From an uncultured Rhodospira sp. (lineage in GTDB: Bacteria > Pseudomonadota > Alphaproteobacteria > Rhodospirillales > Rhodospirillaceae): a DNA stretch of 64,000 nucleotides. The notes below the pieces were generated by a model. The model did not search any database, had not been told where the DNA came from, and saw nothing but the letters and a program-made list of their open reading frames with translations. Positions 56,728 through 64,000 of this stretch are shown here, piece after piece (within the stretch, counting starts at the first letter, position 1; every line of letters begins with the position of its first letter). The translations under genes were made by a program, and so were the position numbers. Location: positions 1 through 64,000 of the forward strand of contig NZ_CAKZOT010000113.1 of assembly GCF_937138205.1 (NCBI RefSeq), read 5' to 3'.

Positions 56728-58149
56728 TTATTGCTCTTTTCCGGATTTGTAACGCGACATGAAGGAGCCGCCGGGCTCCGGCGCGGGCAGGTCGCGCACC
56801 CGCGTCCACGCACCGGCGAACGGCAGGCGGCGCACGCGGCCCCGCCGTCCGGCCATGAGCCTCAGCAGGCGGCCCGCCATGGCCGTGCCGAAGCGGTACA
56901 CCGCCGGCCGCCGCGCCGCGAAGGCCCACAGACCCAGAGCCTGCCGGGCGCTTTCCGGGGTCAGGTTGCGGTCGACTTCTTCCTCCCGCCACTGCCGCAA
57001 CATGCGCGGCAACGGGATCTTCATCGGGCACACCGCCTCGCACCGGCCGCACAGGGTCGAGGCGTTGGGCAGGCTGCCGGCCTCCTCCACCGAGGACAGC
57101 GCGGGCGTCAGGACGGATCCGATCGGCCCCGGGTAGACCGAGCCGTAGGCATGGCCGCCGACGGCGCCGTAGATCGGGCAGTGATTGATGCAGGCGGCAC
57201 AACGGATGCACCGCAGCACGTCCTGGAACGGGCTGCCCAGCAGGCGCGAGCGGCCATTGTCGACCAGCACGACGTGGAAATGCTCCGGTCCGTCCGCATC
57301 GTCGGCCCGCCGGGGACCAGTGGCCAGGGTGGTATAGGTCGACATCACCTGTCCCGTGGCCGAGCGGGCCAGCAGGCGCAGGATGGTGGCGGCGTCGTCC
57401 AGGGCCGGCACCACCTTGTCGATGCTGGCGACGACGACATGGACGCGCGGCAGGAGCTGGGTCAGGTCGGCGTTGCCTTCGTTGGTGACGATGACCGCCG
57501 AGCCGGTCTCGGCCACCAGCATGTTGGCGCCGGTGATGCCCACGTCCGCCGACAGGAACCGTTCGCGCAGCACGGTCCGCGCCTCGTCCAGCAACGCGCG
57601 CGGCTCGTCCAGAGGGCGCCCGGCGTCGAACTCCAGGTGATGCTCGCGGAACAGGTCGGCGACCTCGGCCTTCCGCACATGGATGGCGGGGGCGATGATG
57701 TGGCTGGGCTGTTCCTTGCGCAGTTGGATGATGTACTCGCCCAGATCGGTCTCAACGGAGTCGATGTCGTTCTTTTCGAGGGCGGCGTTGAGGCCGATCT
57801 CCTCGGTGACCATCGACTTGCCCTTGGTGACCAGGCGAGCGCCGTGGGCGCGGCAGATGCCGATTACCGTGCGGCAGGCGGCTTCGGCGTCGCCGGCCCA
57901 GTGCACGTGGCCGCCGCTCTCGGTGACCTTGGCCTCGAACCGCTCCAGGTAGTGGTCGAGGTGGGTGAGCGTATGATCCTTGATCGCCTTGCCGGCGTCG
58001 CGCAGGGCCTCGAACTCGGGCAGGGCCGCCACCGCCTCGGCGCGCCGGGCGCGGAAGCCGGTCTTCATGGTGGCCAGCGACTGCCGCAGGTTGGCGTCGG
58101 CGACGGCGGCGCGGGCGTTGGATCCGAACTCGCGGCTTGTTACGTGCAT
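56728..58149 (-). CDS. lutB: Lactate utilisation iron-sulfur protein B (LutB/YkgF)
   Basis: A 473-residue subunit with an N-terminal LUD-type domain (TKGKSMVTEEIGLNAALEKN, ETDLGEYIIQL, ITGANMLVAETGSAVIVTNE) and a C-terminal ferredoxin-like region with two [4Fe-4S] motifs: CIRCAACINHCPIYG and CGRCEAVCPMKIPLPRM. It passes electrons from L-lactate in the membrane-associated LutABC complex. Start ATG 58149. lutA precedes it by 31 bp. Confidence 0.95.
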   Translation of the reverse strand: MHVTSREFGSNARAAVADANLRQSLATMKTGFRARRAEAVAALPEFEALRDAGKAIKDHTLTHLDHYLERFEAKVTESGGHVHWAGDAEAACRTVIGICRAHGARLVTKGKSMVTEEIGLNAALEKNDIDSVETDLGEYIIQLRKEQPSHIIAPAIHVRKAEVADLFREHHLEFDAGRPLDEPRALLDEARTVLRERFLSADVGITGANMLVAETGSAVIVTNEGNADLTQLLPRVHVVVASIDKVVPALDDAATILRLLARSATGQVMSTYTTLATGPRRADDADGPEHFHVVLVDNGRSRLLGSPFQDVLRCIRCAACINHCPIYGAVGGHAYGSVYPGPIGSVLTPALSSVEEAGSLPNASTLCGRCEAVCPMKIPLPRMLRQWREEEVDRNLTPESARQALGLWAFAARRPAVYRFGTAMAGRLLRLMAGRRGRVRRLPFAGAWTRVRDLPAPEPGGSFMSRYKSGKEQ

Positions 58150-58180
58150 GGCGTCTCGCTCTCCGAACCGGGCGACAACA

Positions 58181-58993
58181 TCAACGGGAGTCCGGGTCTT
58201 CGCCGATGGCCGGGCCATCGGTCGCGCCGGCGAGGACCTCGGCCACATGGCGGGCCTGAACGGTGCTGCCCTGGCGTTTGAGCATCCCGGCGATGTTGAG
58301 CAGGCACCCCATGTCGCCCCCCAGGACCAGGCTGGCGCCGGTGGCTTCGATGTCCTTGACCTTGTCCGAAACCATGCTGCCGGAGATGTCCGGGTACTTG
58401 ACGGCGAAGGCGCCGCCGAAGCCGCAGCATTCCTCCGGCGCCGACACCTCGCGCAGCTCCAGCCCCTGGACCTTCGCCAGCAGGGCGCGCGGCTGAGCGT
58501 GGATGCCGAGTTCGCGCAGGCCGCTGCACGTGTCGTGGTAGGTCACGGTGGCATCCAGCCGCGCCGTGACATCCGTCCAGCCGAGCACGTCGACCAGGAA
58601 CGCGGTCAATTCGTAGGTCTTGCGCGCCAAGTGACGGGCACGCTTGGGCATCTCCGGGTCCGGGTGGGTCCGCAGCAGGGCCGGGTAGTGGTTGCGGATG
58701 TGGCTGGCGCAGGAGCCGGACGGCGCCACCACGTAGTCGACCATCTCCGCCTCCAGCGCCTCCACCATGTGCTGGGCTTGGTCGCGCGCGGCGTCGCGGT
58801 CGCCGCTGGTGAAGGCGGGCTGGCCGCAACAGGTCTGGCGCGGTGGCACCGTGACGCGGCAGCCGGCCTGCTCCAGCAGGCGCAGGGCCGCGAACGCGGC
58901 CGATGGCCGGAACAGGTCGGCCAGGCAGGTGACGAACAGGGCCACGTGGGGCGCGGTGGTGTCGGCGGTTTCGGCGGCGGGGGGCATGGACAT
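58181..58993 (-). CDS. lutA: Lactate utilisation protein A (LutA/YkgE, CCG domains)
   Basis: A 270-residue protein with two cysteine-rich CCG repeats that hold unusual iron-sulfur clusters: RQTCCGQPAFTSGDRDAARD with the earlier CLADLF, and SAPEECCGFGGAFAVKYPD with the preceding YHDTCSGLRELGI. It is first in the lutAB-(membrane gene)-lutC operon. The start is ATG 58993 (MSMPPA), with ATG 58987 equally possible. A 397-bp divergent region separates it from the histidine kinase gene. Confidence 0.94.
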   Translation of the reverse strand: MSMPPAAETADTTAPHVALFVTCLADLFRPSAAFAALRLLEQAGCRVTVPPRQTCCGQPAFTSGDRDAARDQAQHMVEALEAEMVDYVVAPSGSCASHIRNHYPALLRTHPDPEMPKRARHLARKTYELTAFLVDVLGWTDVTARLDATVTYHDTCSGLRELGIHAQPRALLAKVQGLELREVSAPEECCGFGGAFAVKYPDISGSMVSDKVKDIEATGASLVLGGDMGCLLNIAGMLKRQGSTVQARHVAEVLAGATDGPAIGEDPDSR

Positions 58994-59390
58994 CCGTACG
59001 GGTGGGGGCGACAGACGAAACGGACCACGGGAGCGCCACACGGGGGCGCCACGGCGCGGAGCCGGGGTCCGTCGACTCGTCCTTATCACCCCTGCCGGAC
59101 AGGGGAAAGGCCTCGTGCGGTGTTTGCGGTTGAGGAGGGCGCCGGCCGGGTCGAGTGGGTCCGGGCCACGGACTCAATGGATGGCTTTGTTAACGAAATC
59201 GTTCCACTTAAGCGCATATAACGCTTGATGTAGTGTGCCTGTCGGAGGTCGATGCTAGCATCAACAATTCGTCCAAAAGCCGGCGCATCGATCAGGCCGT
59301 GAGGGTGGGATCAGCCTGACCGGGCCGGGTTGGCCATGCCCGGGGCCGTCGCGTCCAAGGTATGGCCTGCACAATAAAAAAGTAGCGGGA
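58994..59390. promoter_or_regulatory. Divergent regulatory region between lutA and the histidine kinase
   Basis: No gene. It contains two short inverted repeats in an AT-richer patch: AACGA-AA-TCGTT (59192-59203) and AAGCG-N7-CGCTT (59210-59226), candidates for regulator binding. No LldR/LutR gene is in the window. Confidence 0.35.
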
Positions 59391-60944
59391 ATGGTACGGT
59401 CCTGGACCATCACCCATTGGCTGGCCGCCATCGTCATCGCCGCCGTCGTGTGCTCGGGGATCGCCGTCATCGTCCTCGTGCGATACCAGGAGGCCGCGTC
59501 CGTCGCGGCCCTTGCGGAGTCGCGGGCGCGAGCGACGTCGGAGCAGGTGTTCGAGCACGTCTATCTGTCCATGCGCCACGGGCCGACGCCGGGTGAACTG
59601 ACCGGGATCGTCGACCGCCTGAACACCAAGCTTGAGGCCGCGAGCGTCAATTTGGTGCGCAGCGAGTCCGTCGCCCTGCAATACGGGGATTCTCCGGGCG
59701 CCCGGGCCGCCCGGGCCAATGATCCGGAGATCAAACGGGTCCTGTCCTCGGGACGGGAGGAGGTGATTCGGGACGGGAACACGCTGCGCTTCCTGCATCC
59801 CCTTAAACTGGTCGAGGAATGCGCCGCGTGCCATGTCGGCACGATTGGCGAGACCGTCAACGGTGTCATGGACATCCGTTTTTCTTTGAATGTTCTGGAG
59901 CAGCCGCTGGGGTTTTTGACGGGCACGGCCTTCCTGGGCTTCCTGGGGGCCTTGTCGCTGATCTTCGGCACGCTGTTCGTGGCCGTGCGCCTGCTGGTGG
60001 TGCGCCCCATCCAGGGGCTGTCCGAGACCATGACGCGCCTTGGCACCGCGGATCGGCCCGAGGGCGCCAGTGTGGGACACCAACCGCAGGTGCGGGAACT
60101 GGCCCAGTTGACCGACGCGTTCAACACCTTGATGGACAGGGTCGCGCACCAACGCGCCGCGCTGGAGGAGCACGCGGCGGCGTTGGCCGTCGCCAAGGAC
60201 TCCGCCGAACACGCGCGCATCCAGGCGGACGCCGCCAACATGGCCAAGTCCGAGTTCCTGGCGTCTATGAGCCACGAACTGAGGACCCCGCTGAACGCGA
60301 TCCTGGGCTTTTCCGAGGTGATCCGCGACGAAGTGTTCGGGCCCCTGACCGACCCGCGATACCGGTCCTACGTGGCCGACATCCACAACAGCGGGTGTCA
60401 GTTGCGCGACTTGGTGAACGATCTGCTGGACCTGGCGCGGATCGAGGCCGGCCGATTGGAACTCGCGCCGGAGACGCTGGACGTCGCGTTCGAGGTTGGA
60501 GCCTGCGTCGATCTGTTCCGGGAGCGCGCGCGGGAAGCAGGGCTGACGCTTATTCGCGACTGGGGCCGGGACCTGCCGCCGCTGTGGGCCGATCCGCGCG
60601 CCTTGCGCCAGGCGCTCAACAACCTGATTTCGAACGCCATCAAATACACCCCAAGGGGCGGGTCCGTTCGCGTTGCCGTGCGGGCGCTTGCCGACCGCAT
60701 GGAGATCGCCGTGGCCGACACCGGCATCGGCATCGACAAGGAGTTTCACGACCTGGTGTTCTCGGCCTACGGGCGGGTGATCAATGTCGAGACCCGCAAC
60801 ATCGAGGGGACCGGGCTCGGCCTGTCGCTGGTGAAGGCACTGATGGACCAGCATGGCGGCACCGTGACCCTGGAGAGCCGGCAGGGCGAAGGCTCCACCT
60901 TTACGCTGGTGTTTCCGATGCGGCCCGGGGAGGCTGGGTCCTGA
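59391..60944 (+). CDS. Sensor histidine kinase with a CxxCH haem-binding-type motif
   Basis: A 517-residue membrane sensor kinase. Helix 1 is at about 9-30, and a periplasmic region follows (to about 172) containing EECAACHVG, with a CxxCH motif at 144-148, in the pattern of DUF3365-type haem c sensors. Helix 2 (about 176-200) leads to a HAMP-like linker (to about 255), HisKA with SHELRTP (His295, LNAILGFSE following) and the HATPase domain (NNLISNAIKYTPRGG, ADTGIGID, GTGLGLSLVKAL). No response regulator is adjacent. It probably senses redox state or a gas. Start ATG 59391. Confidence 0.9.
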   Translation: MVRSWTITHWLAAIVIAAVVCSGIAVIVLVRYQEAASVAALAESRARATSEQVFEHVYLSMRHGPTPGELTGIVDRLNTKLEAASVNLVRSESVALQYGDSPGARAARANDPEIKRVLSSGREEVIRDGNTLRFLHPLKLVEECAACHVGTIGETVNGVMDIRFSLNVLEQPLGFLTGTAFLGFLGALSLIFGTLFVAVRLLVVRPIQGLSETMTRLGTADRPEGASVGHQPQVRELAQLTDAFNTLMDRVAHQRAALEEHAAALAVAKDSAEHARIQADAANMAKSEFLASMSHELRTPLNAILGFSEVIRDEVFGPLTDPRYRSYVADIHNSGCQLRDLVNDLLDLARIEAGRLELAPETLDVAFEVGACVDLFRERAREAGLTLIRDWGRDLPPLWADPRALRQALNNLISNAIKYTPRGGSVRVAVRALADRMEIAVADTGIGIDKEFHDLVFSAYGRVINVETRNIEGTGLGLSLVKALMDQHGGTVTLESRQGEGSTFTLVFPMRPGEAGS

Positions 60945-60971
60945 CCTCCGGTGTGGCGCGAAAATGTGGGA

Positions 60972-61056
60972 TGGTGCGGGCGGCCGGACTCGAACCGGCA
61001 CGGGAAAGCCCAAGCGATTTTAAGTCGCTTGCGTCTACCTGTTCCGCCACGCCCGC
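60972..61056 (-). tRNA. tRNA-Leu (anticodon UAA)
   Basis: Read on the minus strand it starts GCGGGCGTGGCGGAACAGGT and closes with CGCCCGC plus ACCA, so the 7-bp acceptor stem is perfect and CCA is encoded. The anticodon stem-loop is AGCGACTTAAAATCGCT with TAA in the loop. A long variable arm (GGGCTTTCCC-like) and the TpsiC loop GGTTCGAGTCC are present, all typical of a class II leucine tRNA. Confidence 0.97.
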
Positions 61057-61160
61057 ATGACCCCCCAGGCGGATGGCCCGAAGGTAAAGCGGCGGACGGA
61101 ACAACGCAAGAGTGCGAATAAAGACAACGTGATCCCAGACGTGCCAACCCCTGACACGGC

Positions 61161-61742
61161 TTATCGGGGGGCGTCAATCTCTTCGGGAACACCCTGCGGC
61201 GCGAAGTCCGTCCGTCCGCGCAAGGCGCGGTGCTGGCGTAACGCCCAGGCGACGTTGGGGTAGGCGAGGTGGCCCCACGGCAGGTCGTCCCAGTCGATCA
61301 AGGCAACCTCCTGGCTTTCGGGACCCGGTTCGCACACGGGGGAGAGCATTCGCCCACGATAGACCAGATGAACCTGGCTGATGTGGGGCAGGTTGTAGAG
61401 TGCCAGAAGGTCGGTCAGTTCGACCTTGGCACGGGCTTCCTCCCAGACCTCACGGGCGGCGCCCTCCTGGGTGCTTTCGCCCAGTTCCAGGAACCCGGAC
61501 GGCAGGCACCACATCCCCTCGCGCGGCGGAATGGCCCGCCGGACCAGAAGATAGCGGTCCTCCCAGGTGCAGACCGCACCGACGATGACTTTCGGATTGT
61601 CGTAGCGGACGTACCCGCACTCGGCGCACACGAGTCGTTCCCGGTCATCGCCCTCGGGGACCATGGCCACGGTGGGACCCGTGCCACGGGCACCGCCGGG
61701 CACGGTCGTGAAATAGGTCTTGTGAATACGATCGACACTCAC
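61161..61742 (-). CDS. Nudix hydrolase
   Basis: A 193-residue nucleotide-pyrophosphatase-type protein. The Nudix box GFLELGESTQEGAAREVWEE (GX5EX7REUXEE) is intact. It is preceded by a single CxxC with YDNPKVIVGAV (LVCAECGYVRYDNPK), as in short NudC/ADP-ribose-type members that lost the full zinc ribbon. Substrate not deducible. The N-terminus up to about residue 26 may be overlong: ATG 61664 is an alternative start. Confidence 0.87.
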   Translation of the reverse strand: MSVDRIHKTYFTTVPGGARGTGPTVAMVPEGDDRERLVCAECGYVRYDNPKVIVGAVCTWEDRYLLVRRAIPPREGMWCLPSGFLELGESTQEGAAREVWEEARAKVELTDLLALYNLPHISQVHLVYRGRMLSPVCEPGPESQEVALIDWDDLPWGHLAYPNVAWALRQHRALRGRTDFAPQGVPEEIDAPR

Positions 61743-61820
61743 CGGATGGTTACCATTGCGGCGCCCCGCGCGAACGACACGGCGCGCCGAAGCCAGACCC
61801 GTGTCAGCGACACATCCCAG

Positions 61821-62054
61821 CTATACCACAATGTCCAGGTAGGTGCCACGCGGCGCCGTCGGATCCAGGTCCTGACCTTCGAAACGGATCCTGGGCGCGG
61901 GTTGGGTCTCATCCGCCGCGATGGCCGCCCGCGACGCGGCCGCCGTGGCGGCGCCCCCGCCGCGCTGGTTGCCATCGGCCGGGGCGGAGGGCCGCACGGT
62001 ATCGGTCTGCAAAGCCGACGATGTGGCTCCGGAAAGTCCCGATACTTCGCTCAT
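61821..62054 (-). CDS. Small hypothetical protein
   Basis: A 77-residue Ala/Ser/Gly-rich protein (MSEVSGLSGATSSALQTDTV... ending DPTAPRGTYLDIVV). No family is recognised. It follows the YjfB-like gene by 52 bp on the same strand, and its composition suggests a disordered protein. The C-terminal RGTYLDIVV is the only ordered-looking part, resembling tails of small flagellum-associated proteins by impression only. Confidence 0.5.
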   Translation of the reverse strand: MSEVSGLSGATSSALQTDTVRPSAPADGNQRGGGAATAAASRAAIAADETQPAPRIRFEGQDLDPTAPRGTYLDIVV

Positions 62055-62106
62055 GCTGCCCTCACTGCCCTGTCAGGGGATGTCTGGCCGCCGGCCTGAA
62101 AGACGC

Positions 62107-62319
62107 TCAGGCGGTGATGTCGACCGACGCGCCCTTGCCCGATTCGGCGACCGGCGTGACGGCCTGGGCTGGGTTCTGGGCGTTTCCGCTCGCCTGCTCC
62201 AGCAGGCCCACGACCGCCTGATCGGCCTCCGCGGACATCCGCAGCATCGCCGTTTGCGTGGACATCATGTTGGCGGCCTGGCTCAGGAGGGTTCCTCCCA
62301 CAATGGAGGCCATGCTCAT
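62107..62319 (-). CDS. YjfB-like putative motility protein
   Basis: A 70-residue helical protein: IVGGTLLSQAANMMSTQTAM, then LRMSAEADQAVVGLLEQASG. The pattern of a short helix pair with QxxMxxxxLxxA spacing matches YjfB-family putative motility proteins, whose role is unknown. GGGAG is 8 nt before the ATG 62319. It precedes the small protein at 61821-62054, and lies left of secA on the same strand. Confidence 0.6.
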   Translation of the reverse strand: MSMASIVGGTLLSQAANMMSTQTAMLRMSAEADQAVVGLLEQASGNAQNPAQAVTPVAESGKGASVDITA

Positions 62320-62597
62320 CGGTCTGTCTCCCATTCTGGGGCACGTGTCACGACTCCGGGTCCCTTGCCTTGCCCATCCACGGGTCGCGATCGAGCCGGA
62401 CCACATTCCGGCCGCGCACGCGCAAGGTCACCCGACGGGACGATGATTTCCCACGACAAAGATAGCAAATGACGGGCAGAGGGACAAGACCAGCCGTCAC
62501 AATCAAAAATTTGCACGACAATGATGCAAAAACAGGACAAGTTTTATGGAATGATCATTGGGGCGAGTCGGCGCAAAACCGCCATTGGCCCGGCCTG

Positions 62598-64000
62598 TCA
62601 GCCGACATTTCCATGGCAATGTTTGTATTTTTTCCCGGACCCGCACGGGCACGGCTCGTTGCGGCCCACCTTGCCCCAGGTCGACGGATCGGCGGGATCG
62701 CGCGACTCGGGCGCGACGACGGTCCGGACGGGCTCGGCCACCCGAAGGCCTTCGCCCTGCGGCGCGCCGGCGCCGACGGCCGGCTCCGGATTGTCATGGC
62801 GGGCCTGCATCCGCGTCGGCGCGGCGCGCGGCACCAGTTCGTCCTCGGGCGGCGCCTCGCGGATCTCGACATGCGCCAGATACTGGGTGACGCGCTCGCG
62901 CAGGGTTTCCAGCATGGCCTCGAAGAGGGCGAAGGCTTCCTGCTTGTACTCGTTGAGCGGATCGCGCTGGCCGTAGGCGCGCAACGAGATTCCCTGGCGC
63001 AGATGGTCCAGGTGCAGCAGGTGCTCCTTCCAGGTCTGGTCCAGGAGCTGCAGGAGCAGGCTTTTCTCGACCAGGCGCAACGTGTCGGCGCCGTAGCGGG
63101 CGGCCTTCTGAGCCATGGCCTGTTCGGACGCCTCCAGAATGCGCTCGCGGATTTCCTCCTCGGCGATGCCCTCTTCGTGGCGCCACTGCTCGCAGGGCAG
63201 GTCCAGGGCCAGCAGCCGCAGACACTCGTCGTGCAGGCCGGTCATGTCCCATTCGTCCGGCATGGCCTTGGGCGGCATGTGCTTCGGCACGATGTGGTCG
63301 ACCACCTCGCGGCGCATGTCGACGACGGTGTCGCGCACGTCGGTGGTGGTCATGAGGTCGCGGCGCTGTTCGTAGATGACCTTGCGCTGGTCGTTCATCA
63401 CGTCGTCGAAGCGCAGCAGGTTCTTGCGGATCTCGAAGTTGCGCGCCTCGACCTTCTGCTGAGCCTTTTCCAGCGCCTTGTTGATCCAGGGATGCTCGAT
63501 GGCCTCGCCTTCCTCCAGGCCCAGGCGGCGCAACATGCCGTCCATGCGGTCGGTGCCGAAGATGCGCATCAAGTCGTCTTCCAGCGACAGGAAGAACTGG
63601 GACGCGCCCGGGTCGCCCTGACGGCCGGAGCGGCCGCGCAACTGGTTGTCGATGCGCCGGCTTTCGTGGCGTTCGGTGCCGATGACCATCAGGCCGCCGG
63701 CCTTGAGCGCCTGCGCCTTGCGGGCCTCCACCTCGGCGCGGATGGCCTGGATGCGCTGGTCGCGCGCCTCGCCCTCCAGCTCGGCCGGGACCTCGCGGGC
63801 CAGGCGCATGTCCAGGTTGCCGCCAAGCTGGATGTCGGTGCCGCGCCCGGCCATGTTGGTGGCGATGGTCACCGCGCCGGGAATGCCGGCCTCGGCGATG
63901 ATCAGGGCTTCCTGCTCGTGGTGGCGGGCGTTCAGCACGTTGGGCTTGATGCCCTTGGTCTTGCGCAGCGTCTGCGCCAGGAATTCCGACTTTTCGATGG
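62598..64000 (-). CDS. secA: Preprotein translocase ATPase SecA, C-terminal part (truncated by window edge)
   Basis: About 467 C-terminal residues of the Sec motor ATPase. Visible: [19 protein letters not shown] with the helicase motif V/VI region, [20 protein letters not shown] and [20 protein letters not shown] (the arginine finger), the helical wing with [20 protein letters not shown], a Pro/Ala-rich linker and the C-terminal zinc motif [15 protein letters not shown], which binds SecB. The 5' end lies beyond position 64000. Confidence 0.97.
   Translation of the reverse strand, partial: IEKSEFLAQTLRKTKGIKPNVLNARHHEQEALIIAEAGIPGAVTIATNMAGRGTDIQLGGNLDMRLAREVPAELEGEARDQRIQAIRAEVEARKAQALKAGGLMVIGTERHESRRIDNQLRGRSGRQGDPGASQFFLSLEDDLMRIFGTDRMDGMLRRLGLEEGEAIEHPWINKALEKAQQKVEARNFEIRKNLLRFDDVMNDQRKVIYEQRRDLMTTTDVRDTVVDMRREVVDHIVPKHMPPKAMPDEWDMTGLHDECLRLLALDLPCEQWRHEEGIAEEEIRERILEASEQAMAQKAARYGADTLRLVEKSLLLQLLDQTWKEHLLHLDHLRQGISLRAYGQRDPLNEYKQEAFALFEAMLETLRERVTQYLAHVEIREAPPEDELVPRAAPTRMQARHDNPEPAVGAGAPQGEGLRVAEPVRTVVAPESRDPADPSTWGKVGRNEPCPCGSGKKYKHCHGNVG

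Overview
The window is high-GC bacterial chromosome, roughly two-thirds G+C by eye. Its gene content fits an alphaproteobacterium, most likely of the Rhodospirillales. Pointers are the rnhB-ccrM pair (CcrM being the GANTC methylase of this class), hrcA-grpE, the ppiD-trpE operon divergent from tpiA-secG-pyrG-kdsA-eno, a MaoC-type mesaconyl-CoA hydratase next to a CitE-like lyase (ethylmalonyl-CoA pathway), methylmalonyl-CoA mutase as mutA-mutB, and a TRAP transporter. The lineage is inferred from gene families only.

Positions 1-31,350 are a patchwork. Core genes (amino-acid ABC ATPase, UbiB-family kinase, cytochrome b561, hrcA-grpE, an AMMECR1/MEMO fusion, a BON lipoprotein, dctPQM, ccrM, rnhB, a COG1313-like radical SAM protein, leuB, rhomboid, class I amidotransferase, a CMP-sugar synthetase-like gene, an N-formylglutamate amidohydrolase-like gene, ybdK) alternate with accessory genes that are often poorer in G+C. 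These include higBA, a HEPN-like protein, a type II restriction-modification system with its controller protein and C-box, a 1.2-kb AT-rich insert between imperfect 79-bp direct repeats, a zeta-type kinase, an AbiE toxin-antitoxin pair preceded by two perfect palindromes, an overlapping DUF1828 gene pair, and a possible pore-forming protein with a small membrane partner.

Positions 31,350-45,100 are mostly core metabolism: a lipoprotein lipase-like hydrolase, mutB-mutA, a DUF882 peptidase, pdxY, the malyl-CoA thioesterase-like and mesaconyl-CoA hydratase pair, an AmiD-like amidase and a large degenerate EAL/CBS/GGDEF protein. CitE-like lyase, MaoC hydratase and mutase together suggest acetate or propionate assimilation through ethylmalonyl-CoA intermediates, but the diagnostic crotonyl-CoA carboxylase/reductase is not in the window.

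Positions 45,100-64,000 are conserved housekeeping: trpE, ppiD, tpiA, secG, pyrG, kdsA and eno, then trxA, an Smr protein and the lutABC lactate-oxidation operon with an extra membrane gene inside it. These are followed by a histidine kinase with a CxxCH haem motif, tRNA-Leu(UAA), a Nudix hydrolase, two small genes (one resembling the YjfB motility family) and the C-terminal part of secA, which runs off the right edge.

No CRISPR array, rRNA, transposase or integrase was seen. Most very long open frames on the strand opposite these genes are artefacts of high GC content.
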